Source of the DNA: Vibrio sp. qd031
Lineage (GTDB): Bacteria > Pseudomonadota > Gammaproteobacteria > Enterobacterales > Vibrionaceae
Direction of reading: 5' to 3'
DNA: 64,000 nt
Assembly (NCBI RefSeq): GCF_002100145.1
Contig: NZ_JXQD01000024.1
Location: forward strand, 578,602-642,601
Shown here: positions 38,801 to 48,288 of the stretch, piece after piece
Numbering within the stretch: the stretch's first letter is position 1
How the letters are laid out: each line of letters opens with the position of its first letter
Made by a program: the position numbers and the translations under genes
The notes under the pieces: generated by a model
The model's input: only the letters and a program-made list of their open reading frames with translations
The model's database searches: none
Told to the model about the DNA's origin: nothing

Positions 38801-40156
38801 ATGATCACAAGCATTAGTCCTGCAGGAAGCCTCGAGCTCCTCTCGCAACTTGAAGTAGAACGCCTCAAAAAAACGGCCTCAAGCGATCTCTATCAACTCT
38901 ACCGAAACTGTACCCTCGCCGTCTTAAACTCGGGTAGCCATACCGACGACTCAGAAGCGTTGCTAAAAGAATACCAATCCTTTGATGTTGACGTCGTGCA
39001 ACGCGAACGAGGGGTTAAGCTGGTGCTATCACATGCGCCAACACACGCCTTTGTTGACGGGGTGATCATCAAAGGGATTCAAGAGCACCTTTTCTCGGTG
39101 TTACGAGACATTATTTATGTCAACTTACAGATTGAAGCTAACCCTCAGATTAATTTGACCAATGCCGTCCATATCACCAACACAGTGTTTAGAATCTTAC
39201 GCAACGCCGGTGCAATGAAGATGGGTGTCGATCCCAATTTAATCGTCTGTTGGGGTGGCCACTCAATTAATCCGGTTGAGTATCAGTACACGCGAGAAGT
39301 CGGTAATGAACTGGGGCTTCGTGAGCTGAATGTATGCACTGGTTGCGGACCTGGCGCGATGGAAGGGCCAATGAAAGGTGCGGCCATTGGTCATGCTAAG
39401 CAGCGTTATACTCAACCGCGCTACATTGGGTTGACTGAACCCTCAATTATTGCCGCTGAGCCGCCAAACCCCATCGTCAATGAACTTATCATCATGCCTG
39501 ACATAGAGAAGCGCTTGGAAGCCTTTGTCCGCCTGGGACACGGCATTATTATTTTTCCTGGCGGGCCAGGAACAGCGGAAGAGCTACTCTATATATTGGG
39601 TATCATGCTTCACCCCGATAATCGCGATCAACCCATGCCGATTGTATTGACTGGTCCTAAGGAGAGCGAGGCCTATTTCCGCTCAATAGATCTTTTTATT
39701 CGAGAGACCTTAGGCGTGGAAGCGGCAAGCCTTTACGAGATCGTGATTGATGATCCAGCCAAAGCCGCGCAAATTATGAAAAACGCGATGCCGGCGGTAA
39801 AAGAGCACCGCAAAAGCAAAGAAGACTCCTATAGCTACAATTGGTCACTGACCATCGAGCCTGAGTTTCAAATGCCGTTTGAACCGACACACGACAGTAT
39901 GGCAAACCTCGACTTACATCTAGAACAAAAGCCAGAAATTTTAGCTGCGAATCTGCGACGTGCTTTCTCAGGTGTTGTAGCAGGGAACGTTAAAGCTGAA
40001 GGCATTAGAGAGATCAAACAACACGGGCCGTTTATATTGGATGGCGATAAATCGCTAATGACCAAAATGGATCGTCTGTTAGGCGATTTTGTGGAGCAAC
40101 AACGCATGAAGCTCCCAGGGTCTACCTATACACCATGTTATAAAGTAAAGACCTAA
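38801..40156 (+). CDS. ppnN: Pyrimidine/purine nucleotide 5'-monophosphate nucleosidase
   Basis: PpnN (YgdH, 451 aa) cleaves nucleoside monophosphates to base and ribose 5-phosphate, and is regulated by (p)ppGpp in E. coli. The LOG-type core shows [20 protein letters not shown] and [17 protein letters not shown], the PGGxGTxxE active-site motif. Flanking N- and C-terminal regions are those of the long PpnN type. AAGGTG precedes the ATG, and a 14-bp inverted repeat lies further upstream. Confidence 0.95.
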   Translation: MITSISPAGSLELLSQLEVERLKKTASSDLYQLYRNCTLAVLNSGSHTDDSEALLKEYQSFDVDVVQRERGVKLVLSHAPTHAFVDGVIIKGIQEHLFSVLRDIIYVNLQIEANPQINLTNAVHITNTVFRILRNAGAMKMGVDPNLIVCWGGHSINPVEYQYTREVGNELGLRELNVCTGCGPGAMEGPMKGAAIGHAKQRYTQPRYIGLTEPSIIAAEPPNPIVNELIIMPDIEKRLEAFVRLGHGIIIFPGGPGTAEELLYILGIMLHPDNRDQPMPIVLTGPKESEAYFRSIDLFIRETLGVEAASLYEIVIDDPAKAAQIMKNAMPAVKEHRKSKEDSYSYNWSLTIEPEFQMPFEPTHDSMANLDLHLEQKPEILAANLRRAFSGVVAGNVKAEGIREIKQHGPFILDGDKSLMTKMDRLLGDFVEQQRMKLPGSTYTPCYKVKT

Positions 40157-40202
40157 AGTTACCACAAAAGTCATCCTTACTTAATACTCTGTAACAGGAT
40201 AC

Positions 40203-40225
40203 AATGGGGCTTCGGCCCCATTTTT
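40203..40225 (+). terminator. Intrinsic terminator after ppnN
   Basis: The arms AATGGGGC (40203-40210) and GCCCCATT (40215-40222) flank a TTCG tetraloop, followed by TTT and C. It lies 13 bases before the xni start, so xni may be expressed mostly by read-through or from a promoter overlapping this segment. Confidence 0.75.
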
Positions 40226-40237
40226 CGTAACATAATC

Positions 40238-41014
40238 ATGGCACTACATCTGGTTATAATTGATGCGCTAAACCTGATCCGTCGCGTCCACTCCGCGCAG
40301 CCGGATCCGGCGGATATTCAACGGACCATTACCACTACCTCACGGACATTACATCGAATTTTTGATGAAACAAAGCCGAGTCACATCATTGCAGTTTTTG
40401 ATCATCACCAGCAGGTACGTGGATGGCGAGCCGAACGATTTCCAGCCTATAAGCAAGACCGAAAACCGATGCCTGTCGAGCTGCAAAATGGCCTCGATGC
40501 CATTCAACAAGCATGGTGGGAGCTAGGGATTGACTCACTGCTGTCTGACGGTGACGAAGCCGATGATCTTGTCGCCACCTTGGCCGTCAAAGTGGCAAGC
40601 CAGCAGCAACAAGTCACTATTATTTCGACCGACAAAGGCTATTGCCAATTACTGATGCCAACCCTGCGTATTCGCGACTACTTTCAGCATCGTTGGCTAG
40701 ATGCGAGCTACGTAGAAAAAGAGTTTGGCGTCAAAGTATCTCAGTTACCGGACTATTGGGGACTAACAGGCATTAGTGGAACAGGGTTAACCGGGATACC
40801 CGGCATTGGTCCTAAAGCGGCTCATGAGCTGCTTGCGTTATGTGAAAACATCGAACAAATTTATAACTACGCCGACATTCCCAACAAGTACCAGAAAAAA
40901 TTGGATGGCCAACAACAACATGCGTTGCTTTGCCGTGAACTGGCACGGTTAAACACAGACCTTGAGCTTGGGTTTAATTTGCAGGATTTAAGATGGAAAA
41001 AACCGCACTCATGA
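40238..41014 (+). CDS. xni: Flap endonuclease Xni (ExoIX)
   Basis: At 258 aa this is the Xni length. It is a structure-specific 5'-3' flap nuclease related to the N-terminal domain of DNA polymerase I. Visible features are the N-terminal IIDALNLIRRVH, FDHHQQVRGWRAERFPAYK, EADDLVATLA and STDKGYCQLL acidic motifs, and the helix-hairpin-helix GLTGIPGIGPKAAHELL. E. coli ExoIX is known to lack some acidic residues of the third metal site. The 3' end lies inside the rlmM terminator hairpin. Confidence 0.94.
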   Translation: MALHLVIIDALNLIRRVHSAQPDPADIQRTITTTSRTLHRIFDETKPSHIIAVFDHHQQVRGWRAERFPAYKQDRKPMPVELQNGLDAIQQAWWELGIDSLLSDGDEADDLVATLAVKVASQQQQVTIISTDKGYCQLLMPTLRIRDYFQHRWLDASYVEKEFGVKVSQLPDYWGLTGISGTGLTGIPGIGPKAAHELLALCENIEQIYNYADIPNKYQKKLDGQQQHALLCRELARLNTDLELGFNLQDLRWKKPHS

Positions 41015-41027
41015 TGACTGCGGTTTT
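40997..41027 (-). terminator. Terminator of rlmM overlapping the xni stop
   Basis: The arms AAAACCGCA (40999-41007) and TGCGGTTTT (41019-41027) form a 9-bp stem with an 11-nt loop that contains the xni stop codon. Six T residues follow on the minus strand (40997-41002); on the plus strand TTTTAG follows, so it could serve both genes. Confidence 0.75.
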
Positions 41028-41055
41028 AGAAGATATCGACAGAGTAAAACGACGA

Positions 41056-42144
41056 TTACCAACCTAAGTTAGTATGCGCCTGCACATGGACCGTGATCTC
41101 TTCTCGATCGTGGTAAAGGTGCTTAGCTTGGAGCGTGAACTTAATGCCGTTTTCTTTTAAGAAAATCTTTAAGTTTTCAATATCCTCTAGCACTTCTTCA
41201 TAGCGACCTTTCATTGGTAATTTCAGGTTAAAAATCGCTTCTTTACACCAACCTTTAATCAACCACTCTCCCATCAATTGGGCAACGCGAGATGGTTTCT
41301 CGATCATATCGCATACCAACCAGGTAACATTCTTACGAGGTGGTTCAAACTTAAACCCATCAACCTGATGATGCTTAACTTGCCCTGTGTCCATCAAGCT
41401 ATCTGCCATCATGCCATTATCGATGGCGTGAACAAACATAGAACGCTTCACCAATTGATAGGTCCAGCCACCGGGACAGGCTCCTAAATCAACAGCCCAC
41501 ATACCAGAAGACAACCGTGTATCCCATTCTGACTTAGGTATGAACACGTGAAACGCCTCTTCCAATTTAAGCGTCGAGCGACTGGGTGCATCGGCTGGAA
41601 ACTTAAGTCTTGGGATCCCCATAGCGAAAGCTGAGTTATTACCATTGTACGAGTAACCGACAAAGCAGTGACCAGACGCGACAAAGCAGGCGTGCATGAC
41701 AGGTTTATTGGCATGCTCTTTTTTCATCAATACCGATTTACCGCGCAACGCTTGTCGAAGTGGCACGGTAAATTTACGACAAAACTTAGACAATTCTTTT
41801 GCTTCGTTGGTGTCTGGAGTTTCAACACGTAACTCGCCACACAGTGGAATGTTGTCGTGCTCGGAAAGTGCATCCAAAATAGGGCTAATCCGGTCATCCG
41901 CAGGCAGCTCTTTTAGCTCTGCTATTACCGCAAAAATCTGCCGTGCAAAAATCAGAGTTTGAAACTCAACCTGCTTAGCAAGCTTATCGGCGTCCCCATC
42001 TTGATAACATTCAAACAGCACATACCCGCTGTTACGCGTCATACGAGGAAACCCATACACTTCGAGTGAAGTCGCTTTATCTTGGATCTCTCCAGCACAC
42101 TCTTTTTCAAAACCGGGGCGACAATAAAGCATTAAGTGTTTCAA
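41056..42144 (-). CDS. rlmM: 23S rRNA (cytidine-2498-2'-O)-methyltransferase RlmM
   Basis: RlmM (YgdE) methylates the ribose of C2498 in 23S rRNA before 50S assembly. The N-terminal THUMP region starts [19 protein letters not shown]. The Rossmann methyltransferase domain has the SAM motif [16 protein letters not shown] and the catalytic-type segment [15 protein letters not shown] chose the TTG at 42144 because AGAGGTG lies 5-6 nt upstream and the product becomes 362 aa. The in-frame ATG 17 codons earlier adds an unrelated Cys/Leu-rich stretch. Confidence 0.93.
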   Translation of the reverse strand: MKHLMLYCRPGFEKECAGEIQDKATSLEVYGFPRMTRNSGYVLFECYQDGDADKLAKQVEFQTLIFARQIFAVIAELKELPADDRISPILDALSEHDNIPLCGELRVETPDTNEAKELSKFCRKFTVPLRQALRGKSVLMKKEHANKPVMHACFVASGHCFVGYSYNGNNSAFAMGIPRLKFPADAPSRSTLKLEEAFHVFIPKSEWDTRLSSGMWAVDLGACPGGWTYQLVKRSMFVHAIDNGMMADSLMDTGQVKHHQVDGFKFEPPRKNVTWLVCDMIEKPSRVAQLMGEWLIKGWCKEAIFNLKLPMKGRYEEVLEDIENLKIFLKENGIKFTLQAKHLYHDREEITVHVQAHTNLGW

Positions 42145-42238
42145 ACCACACCTCTTAAACAAATCGATAAATAATAAACAGGCGGAGCATAGCACATTCC
42201 GTAATTTTCGGACGGCCTATTATCCAAACCGTACACGA

Positions 42239-43159
42239 CTAAGCCGTCTCTTCTTCACTGCTGAAGGCTTGTAACTCTTTAGCAGCCGTACTAAGCATCC
42301 AATCACGAAACGTTGCAACACGCCCCATATCAGCCTGATTAGGATGACACACAATATAAAATGCGTTCTTACTGATTAGATGCTCGTCAAAGGGAGCGAT
42401 AAGCCGCCCAGCGTCAATCTCAGGCTTTGCCAGTACGTTGTTACACAACGCCACACCTTGTCCATAGATAGCCGCTTGCAGCACCATCGTGGAGTGGCTA
42501 AAAATCGGCCCCTGATTGATTTTGACTTTATCGAGCCGAAACTGCTTAGCAAACTGTTTCCAATGCTTGCGCGATGTGTCGTGCAGCAATGTATGGTGAC
42601 TAAGGTCATCAATCGAATTTAACGGCTTATTCCCTTGTAACATCGCTGTGGAGCACAGAGGTATCAAAAACTCTTGATACAATTTATCGGCTCTAACACC
42701 TGGCCAATTTCCACGGCCATAGTAAATGGCGACATCCACATCATCGGTTAATGAGCCTTCATCCATATCGACCGCTTTGATTCGAACATCAATGTCGGGT
42801 TGTTGCGCATTGAAATCGGCTAACCTAGGAACCAACCACTGAATGGCGAAGCTTGGTTGAAGGCTAATGGTCAACGAGCCCTTTTCGCTGCGCTCTAGAA
42901 CTTTGTCTGTTGCCTCTGAAAGTGCGCTAAACACATCTTTTATATCCAGAAAATAACTTTGTCCTTCTTCGGTTAACAGTAAAGATCGGTTTCGTCGACG
43001 AAACAGCTTAAGCCCTAGAAATTCTTCTAATGACTTAACCTGGTGACTTACTGCAGCTTGAGTAACAAACAACTCTTCCGCCGCTCGGGTAAAGCTTAGG
43101 TGTCTTGCTGCTGCTTCAAAAACACGCAACGAATTAAGTGGGGGTAGGCGCCTAGACAT
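42239..43159 (-). CDS. gcvA: LysR-type transcriptional regulator GcvA
   Basis: The protein is 306 aa. The N-terminal winged helix-turn-helix is LNSLRVFEAAARHLSFTRAA through ELFVTQAAVSHQVKSLEEFL, exactly the GcvA-type start PPLNSLRVFEAAARHLSFT. A LysR effector-binding domain follows. GcvA controls glycine cleavage genes and activates gcvB. The identification is strengthened by a divergently encoded GcvB RNA starting about 86 bases upstream of the gcvA start codon. Confidence 0.93.
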   Translation of the reverse strand: MSRRLPPLNSLRVFEAAARHLSFTRAAEELFVTQAAVSHQVKSLEEFLGLKLFRRRNRSLLLTEEGQSYFLDIKDVFSALSEATDKVLERSEKGSLTISLQPSFAIQWLVPRLADFNAQQPDIDVRIKAVDMDEGSLTDDVDVAIYYGRGNWPGVRADKLYQEFLIPLCSTAMLQGNKPLNSIDDLSHHTLLHDTSRKHWKQFAKQFRLDKVKINQGPIFSHSTMVLQAAIYGQGVALCNNVLAKPEIDAGRLIAPFDEHLISKNAFYIVCHPNQADMGRVATFRDWMLSTAAKELQAFSSEEETA

Positions 43160-43209
43160 CCGCTATGCTCTTATTAGTTTTTCTTATGCGAAACATTATA
43201 AATTGTTGA

Positions 43210-43238
43210 TTGAGTTCAGGCTATAGAAATTCTATATT
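43210..43238 (+). promoter_or_regulatory. Promoter of gcvB
   Basis: A -35 TTGAGT (43210-43215) and a -10 TATATT (43233-43238) are separated by 17 bp, predicting a start near 43245. The region between this promoter and gcvA is where GcvA sites would be expected. Confidence 0.7.
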
Positions 43239-43244
43239 TCACCC

Positions 43245-43443
43245 CAGCAATACTGGTCTGAACGGTTTGTTTTGATTCCTCTGAATCAGCAAATGATGAG
43301 TTATTGCAATGTTGTGTTTGCACGCTCGTTCTTCGAGCAAGGTAGATTCTACCAACTGTTTTGAACCCTATCGTTCGAGACATACTTCCTGTTTAAAGAC
43401 TTGTCTGTCTATTATACCGCCATTTTATGGCGGTATTTTTTTT
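43245..43443 (+). ncRNA. gcvB: GcvB small regulatory RNA
   Basis: GcvB is an Hfq-dependent sRNA that represses many amino acid and peptide transport mRNAs. Landmarks matching E. coli GcvB appear in the right order: a G/U-rich target-binding segment ATGTTGTGTTTGCA (43309 on), a small hairpin GGTAGATTCTACC (43341), then ACTTCCTGT (43384) and TTGTCTGTCTA (43401). A terminator hairpin with arms ATACCGCCA (43414-43422) and TGGCGGTAT (43428-43436) and a T tail ends it. It is divergent from gcvA as in E. coli. The 5' end is inferred from the promoter and may be off by a few bases. Confidence 0.92.
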
Positions 43444-43490
43444 AGCGGTTACTTTTGGTTTAATTCTCTTTTGTGAATAAAAAGAGATTT

Positions 43491-43514
43491 AAAAAAACCT
43501 TAGCTAGGCTAAGG
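43491..43514 (-). terminator. Intrinsic terminator after thiI
   Basis: The arms CCTTAGC (43498-43504) and GCTAAGG (43508-43514) form a 7-bp stem with a 3-nt loop, followed on the minus strand by seven T residues (43491-43497). It faces the gcvB terminator. Confidence 0.8.
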
Positions 43515-43551
43515 CTTGTACAGTCCATTTGCAATATTCAGAACCTGCCGA

Positions 43552-45000
43552 TTAAGGACGGTATACTTTTACATTGTTAAAGCCCTGCTCCTTGAGGTAC
43601 AGCGCTTGCAAGCGACTCATAACACCGCGATCACAATAGAGCAGATAAGTCTTCGACTGATCCAAGTCACCAAATTTAGTCGACAGTTTAAAAAATGGGA
43701 TATGCTTCACGTCCACGCCCTCTATCTCTAAAGGATTATCATCTTCTTCATCTGGGCTGCGGATATCCAACACGATACCATTGTCTTCAAGTTGTTGTAC
43801 CTGTTCCACTTCTGGGGCTTGTTCAAGGCTTTCTTTAGCAATATCGCGAATATCCATGATGCGCGCATCACGGACAACTTGTTCCAGGATAGAGAAGTCA
43901 AAATTACCCTCTTCCTTTTCAAGCTTTTCTTTCACCGCTTTAACCGTTGGCTTACGCGAAATAACGCCACAATACTCTGGCATCACTTTGGCAAAATCTT
44001 CGGTCCCTATTTGACGCGCAACATCGATGATGTCTTCTTTGTCCCAGTTGATCAGTGGACGCAAGATTAATGTATCGGTGACGGTGTCGATGTGACGAAG
44101 GTTAGTCAGAGTCTGGCTGGACACTTGCCCTAACGCTTCCCCTGTCACCAATGCTTCGATGCCAAAGCGCTCTGCCACCATTCCGCCGGCGCGCATAAAC
44201 ATACGTTTTAGCACTACACCCATCTGACCGTCGGCGACGTTTTCCAGGATCGCTGCAACCACTGGTTCAAAGTCTACCGAGATAAACTTCACTTTGGCTG
44301 AAGAGCCGTATTTTTCCCACAAGAAGTGAGAAACTTGCTTAACACCAATCTCGTGCGCAGGACCGCCGAGATTGAAAAACAAGAAGTGAGTCTTAGAGCC
44401 GCGTTTAATGTGCAAGTAGCTTGATACACCAGAGTCAAAACCACCAGAAATCAGACTTAATACGTCTTCTTGGGTTCCTAGTGGGAATCCACCCAATCCT
44501 TTGTGGCGTGCGAGCACTTGATTCAGTTTGTCACCAGCAACTTCAACGTTGATAGTCACATCTGGGTTCTTCAGCTTCACGCTTGCACTCTCAACCGCTT
44601 GATTTAGACCACCACCAACATAGCGCTCAAGCTCGATAGAGGTAAAGTCGTGTTTTCCACGACGTTTGGCACGCACCACAAAGGTTTTATTTTCCAGCTT
44701 GGAGGCCGACAGTGCATTCACTTGCTCAAAAATGTCATGCAAGTCAGTAAACTCTGACTGCTGAACTTCAAGAACGTGGTGAATACCTGGTGTGCGAGTT
44801 AAAATCTCTAGAACCTGCTCTCGATACTCGGCATCGGGTGCTGCGACTTCTATATGATCGCGACGGTTAAAAACGGCTACCGACTCAGTTCGGCGCTGAA
44901 TGATAATTCGAAGGTTACACTCCAATATTTTGGTGAATCGCTTACGCACTGATTCACTTTTCACAAAAATTTCTGGATGTGGCTTTACAATAAATTTCAT
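43552..45000 (-). CDS. thiI: tRNA sulfurtransferase ThiI (4-thiouridine and thiazole synthesis)
   Basis: ThiI (482 aa) makes s4U8 in tRNA and supplies sulfur for the thiamine thiazole. It has an N-terminal ferredoxin-like/THUMP region, the PP-loop [13 protein letters not shown] near residue 187, and a C-terminal rhodanese domain whose catalytic Cys falls at residue 456 in [15 protein letters not shown]. This is the full-length E. coli-like form, so both activities are plausible. ThiL of the same pathway is encoded at 50788. Confidence 0.96.
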   Translation of the reverse strand: MKFIVKPHPEIFVKSESVRKRFTKILECNLRIIIQRRTESVAVFNRRDHIEVAAPDAEYREQVLEILTRTPGIHHVLEVQQSEFTDLHDIFEQVNALSASKLENKTFVVRAKRRGKHDFTSIELERYVGGGLNQAVESASVKLKNPDVTINVEVAGDKLNQVLARHKGLGGFPLGTQEDVLSLISGGFDSGVSSYLHIKRGSKTHFLFFNLGGPAHEIGVKQVSHFLWEKYGSSAKVKFISVDFEPVVAAILENVADGQMGVVLKRMFMRAGGMVAERFGIEALVTGEALGQVSSQTLTNLRHIDTVTDTLILRPLINWDKEDIIDVARQIGTEDFAKVMPEYCGVISRKPTVKAVKEKLEKEEGNFDFSILEQVVRDARIMDIRDIAKESLEQAPEVEQVQQLEDNGIVLDIRSPDEEDDNPLEIEGVDVKHIPFFKLSTKFGDLDQSKTYLLYCDRGVMSRLQALYLKEQGFNNVKVYRP

Positions 45001-45103
45001 CTCAACGACCGTTTCATTAGCTAGGGATAAGAACTTCTACTCTGATAGAGCCAGTGTAGTTCAAAATTAAGGCGCGCATTATATACGCAAATTGGTCACA
45101 GAT

Positions 45104-45134
45104 AAAAAAATAAGTGACCAAAGCCACTTATTTT
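45104..45134 (-). terminator. Intrinsic terminator after pomB
   Basis: The arms AAAATAAGTG (45107-45116) and CACTTATTTT (45125-45134) form a 10-bp stem with an 8-nt loop. A run of seven T residues follows on the minus strand. Confidence 0.75.
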
Positions 45135-45152
45135 ATGTAAATCCTATGCAAT

Positions 45153-46106
45153 TTAGCGAACGCTGACTTCATCGCTTAGCTTCGCTTTCCCTTGCATGAT
45201 GTTGATCTCCACTCGACGGTTCAACGCTCTAAGTTCACGTGTACTGTTGTCGTTAAGCGGCTCGGTATCTGCCATGCCACGAATTCGCAGTCTGGCGTGG
45301 TCAAACCCTTTCACTTTTTCCATCTCATGGGCCACCGATACGGCTCGTTGCGACGACAAATCCCAATTTGAACGATACAGTTCTGAATCCAACTGACGGT
45401 TGTCGGTATGACCCGATACCATAATGATCCCAGGGACATCCTTCGCGAGATCCGCAATTTGCCTTACCAGCGGGCGGAACTTGGGTTGCAAATAGGCAGA
45501 TCCTTCAGGGAATGCGCCGTTTTCACGAATGCGGATAATCAATTGTTGGCCAAGGTTTTCCACGTCAATTGCACCTTGCTCTATTTCTCGTGCAAGAGCT
45601 TTTTTGATCGACTCTAGCAAGTGATTAGTCTCTTCTGACTGAGAGTCGGCTTTATTCTTATTTTGTTGTTGCTGCTGCTGTTGATCTTCGTTGTTTTGGT
45701 TCATCTTTGTCGATGACTCAGGAGACTGCCCACCGGTTAGCGTCCCCGCATCGCGGCGCGTACCGCCAGCACGATCCGACTCCCCTTCGTGGAAGTCGAG
45801 AGTTTGACGCGTCATATCGATAGTTTGCTGCATGATCACATCAATAGGCGTTGGCTCTGGACGGCCAGGACGAAACTCCTGCGCGATCACGCTGGTGCCT
45901 TTAGGGATGTCTTTCACTTCTATTTGGTTTTGCACACCAAACGCAAACTTCATTGAGCCTGCGATCTGTTTGAACTTCAGTACGTCCATCTCAGAAAATG
46001 AGAGTAACAGAACAAAAAAGCACATTAACAGTGACATTAAGTCAGAGAACGTTGCCATCCATAATGGCGCGCCTGGTGGTGGGCATTTACACTTCTTTTT
46101 TGCCAT
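45153..46106 (-). CDS. pomB: Sodium-type flagellar stator protein PomB
   Basis: PomB (317 aa) with PomA forms the Na+-driven stator of the polar flagellum. One transmembrane helix (about residues 14-37) carries the ion-binding Asp22 in ATFSDLMSLLMCFF. A long linker (about 100-165) contains a run of seven Gln. The C-terminal OmpA/MotB peptidoglycan-binding domain includes MVSGHTDNRQLDSELYRSNW and LRALNRRVEINIM. It starts 8 bases after pomA ends. Confidence 0.96.
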   Translation of the reverse strand: MAKKKCKCPPPGAPLWMATFSDLMSLLMCFFVLLLSFSEMDVLKFKQIAGSMKFAFGVQNQIEVKDIPKGTSVIAQEFRPGRPEPTPIDVIMQQTIDMTRQTLDFHEGESDRAGGTRRDAGTLTGGQSPESSTKMNQNNEDQQQQQQQNKNKADSQSEETNHLLESIKKALAREIEQGAIDVENLGQQLIIRIRENGAFPEGSAYLQPKFRPLVRQIADLAKDVPGIIMVSGHTDNRQLDSELYRSNWDLSSQRAVSVAHEMEKVKGFDHARLRIRGMADTEPLNDNSTRELRALNRRVEINIMQGKAKLSDEVSVR

Positions 46107-46114
46107 AATTTGGC

Positions 46115-46879
46115 CTACTCAGCATCAACGTCAAGTGCGCGTTTCGTCTCATTCAAATAGTTCTTAAGGTATGAATCAATAACGCGAGGATTCTGACCAT
46201 CTTGAATGGCTAAAACACCATCCATAATCAGATTTCGATTGAGCACTTCTTGTTCACGGCGCAGAGTCAATTTATCCGCAATAGGAATAAAAATCATGTT
46301 CGCCAGCATTGCACCGTAAAGTGTGGTTAAAAGGGCGATCGCCATCGCAGGACCAATTGATTTAGGATCATCCATGTTTGACAACATACCCACCAAACCA
46401 ATCAAGGTGCCGATCATTCCCATAGCTGGAGCAACATCACCAAACGCCCTAAACACCCTCGCGCCTTGATCATGTCTTGCATCCGTTAAATCAATGTCTT
46501 TCTCTAACGCGGTGCGTACCACATCGGCATCGTGACCATCCACCAGCATATCGATGCCTTTTTGCATAAAGGAGTTGCTTATTTCCATCTCTTCAAGCGC
46601 TAAAAAGCCCCCCTTACGCGCGGCGTCGGCCATCTCAACAATACGAGTAATAAGGTCGTCAGGGCGATCAACTTTAAACATAAAGGCTTTTACGGCGATT
46701 TTCGCCGCAGCAAAGAACTGACCCATTTCAAATTTCATCATGACGACAAAAAATGAACCGCCCACGACAATCAACACTGATGTGGTATCGGCGAACAGCA
46801 TCAAGCCACCACCAATGACCATCGCCATGACGATAAACGCGAACGATCCTAGTAATCCAATTAAGGTTGCTAAATCCAC
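46115..46879 (-). CDS. pomA: Sodium-type flagellar stator protein PomA
   Basis: PomA (254 aa) is the four-helix partner of PomB. Helices 1-2 are near the N-terminus (LATLIGLLGSFAFIVMAMVI; TSVLIVVGGSFFVVMM) and helices 3-4 are in GMIGTLIGLVGMLSNMDD and AMAIALLTTLYGAMLANMIF. The cytoplasmic loop between them contacts FliG. The start codon is GTG with AGAGG 6-7 nt upstream. A sigma-28-type promoter lies just upstream. Confidence 0.96.
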   Translation of the reverse strand: MDLATLIGLLGSFAFIVMAMVIGGGLMLFADTTSVLIVVGGSFFVVMMKFEMGQFFAAAKIAVKAFMFKVDRPDDLITRIVEMADAARKGGFLALEEMEISNSFMQKGIDMLVDGHDADVVRTALEKDIDLTDARHDQGARVFRAFGDVAPAMGMIGTLIGLVGMLSNMDDPKSIGPAMAIALLTTLYGAMLANMIFIPIADKLTLRREQEVLNRNLIMDGVLAIQDGQNPRVIDSYLKNYLNETKRALDVDAE

Positions 46880-46924
46880 TCTAAACCTCTTTGAAATGGT
46901 AACAAAGTTAATTTCCTACTGGTG

Positions 46925-46950
46925 TTATCGGCCAAAGATCCAATTCTTTA
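46925..46950 (-). promoter_or_regulatory. FliA (sigma-28) promoter of pomAB
   Basis: On the minus strand TAAA is followed after 14 bases by GCCGATAA, a perfect match to the enterobacterial sigma-28 -10 element; consensus spacing from TAAA is 15. It ends 46 bases before the pomA start codon, matching late flagellar gene control of stator genes. Confidence 0.8.
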
Positions 46951-47145
46951 ATCCCTTTTTACTCTTTTCCCGCCTCTAAAGTGAGCAGTGCGACATCCTC
47001 AATGAAATCGCATTGAAATATTACCCTCCCACAATGTTCACTTTAGGCTGTGAAAAAGTAACAATTTCAGCACATTCGATTTGACCCTGTCCCTTAGCTC
47101 ATGTACCTTGCACTGATTCTATTTCGAACCCTAATAAGTGCTCCT

Positions 47146-47394
47146 ATGGCTGTGAAAAAACCAGAAAACATGTCCTTTGAAGAGTCGCTTGGCGAACTTG
47201 ATCGAATAGTCAATCAGCTTGAGCAAGGTGACCTAAACCTGGAAGACGCGTTGAAGCAGTTTGAGCGCGGCATTTTGTTGGCAAGAGCCAGCCAAGGAAA
47301 GTTGAGTGATGCGGAGCAGCGGGTAGAAATATTGCTCGAAAACAGCGAGCAACTCAGTCAATTTGAATCTAATGTCACACCACAAGATAGCTAA
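47146..47394 (+). CDS. xseB: Exodeoxyribonuclease VII small subunit
   Basis: XseB (82 aa from the ATG at 47146) is the small helical subunit of ExoVII, which degrades single-stranded DNA. The family core SFEESLGELDRIVNQLEQGD and LNLEDALKQFERGILLAR is intact. An earlier in-frame ATG at 47101 adds 15 hydrophobic residues foreign to the family. Its stop overlaps the ispA start (TAATG), so ispA is translationally coupled, as in the xseB-ispA-dxs operon of many gammaproteobacteria. Confidence 0.95.
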   Translation: MAVKKPENMSFEESLGELDRIVNQLEQGDLNLEDALKQFERGILLARASQGKLSDAEQRVEILLENSEQLSQFESNVTPQDS

Positions 47395-48278
47395 TGCCGC
47401 ACTTTTTAACGCCTTATCAAACTCGCAGTAATCAACAGCTCGAAGCTTGGGTAACGCAGCACCCATTTGCTGACCATCAACTCCTAAAAGCAATGCAATA
47501 TGCACTGCTTTTAGGAGGCAAGCGTATCCGCCCCTTTTTGGTCTATGCCGTCGGCGAAATGCTTGGCACTAAGCCTGAAGATCTAGACACACCTGCGTGT
47601 GCTATTGAATGTATTCATGCTTATTCGCTAGTTCACGACGATCTTCCCGCTATGGACGATGACGAACTGCGCCGCGGTAAGGCAACCTGTCATATCGAAT
47701 TTGATGAAGCGACGGCTATATTGGCTGGCGATGCCCTGCAAACACTCGCATTTAGTGTCCTTGCAGATGGCGATCTTGCCCCATCAGCCCAGCCCTTCAG
47801 AATAAACATGATCAGTGAGTTAGCCAAAGCCAGTGGCGCTGCAGGTATGTGCGTTGGTCAAGCGATGGATCTTGAGGCCGAAAACAGAGCAGTAGACATT
47901 GCTCACTTGCAAGCTATTCATCAGCATAAGACAGGTGCCTTAATTGAATGCGCAGTGACATTAGGGGCCTTAGCCAGTGGCGAAAAGGGCCAACAAATAC
48001 TGCCTGCCTTGAGTGAATACTCAAACAAGCTAGGATTAGCCTTCCAGGTACAAGATGACATTTTAGATGTGATCAGTGACACAGAAACATTAGGTAAACC
48101 GCAAGGGTCTGATTTAGAACTGAATAAATCAACTTACCCATCTTTATTGGGTTTGGAGGGAGCGAAGCGAAAAGCCAACACACTTTTGCAACAAGCGCTT
48201 CATGCGCTCGCAACAATCCCTTACAATACCCAACTATTAGAAGACTTTGCTCGATACGTTGTGCAAAGAGAGTACTAA
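47394..48278 (+). CDS. ispA: Farnesyl diphosphate synthase (geranyltranstransferase)
   Basis: IspA (294 aa) condenses IPP with DMAPP and GPP to farnesyl diphosphate, the substrate of UppS (18773) and of octaprenyl synthesis. The first Asp-rich motif lies in VHDDLPAMDDDELRRGK near residue 82, the second in QVQDDILDVISDTETLGK. LLGGKRIRPFL carries the IPP-binding basic residues. The gene lies 10 bases before dxs. Confidence 0.96.
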   Translation: MPHFLTPYQTRSNQQLEAWVTQHPFADHQLLKAMQYALLLGGKRIRPFLVYAVGEMLGTKPEDLDTPACAIECIHAYSLVHDDLPAMDDDELRRGKATCHIEFDEATAILAGDALQTLAFSVLADGDLAPSAQPFRINMISELAKASGAAGMCVGQAMDLEAENRAVDIAHLQAIHQHKTGALIECAVTLGALASGEKGQQILPALSEYSNKLGLAFQVQDDILDVISDTETLGKPQGSDLELNKSTYPSLLGLEGAKRKANTLLQQALHALATIPYNTQLLEDFARYVVQREY

Positions 48279-48288
48279 GAAGTAGTTT

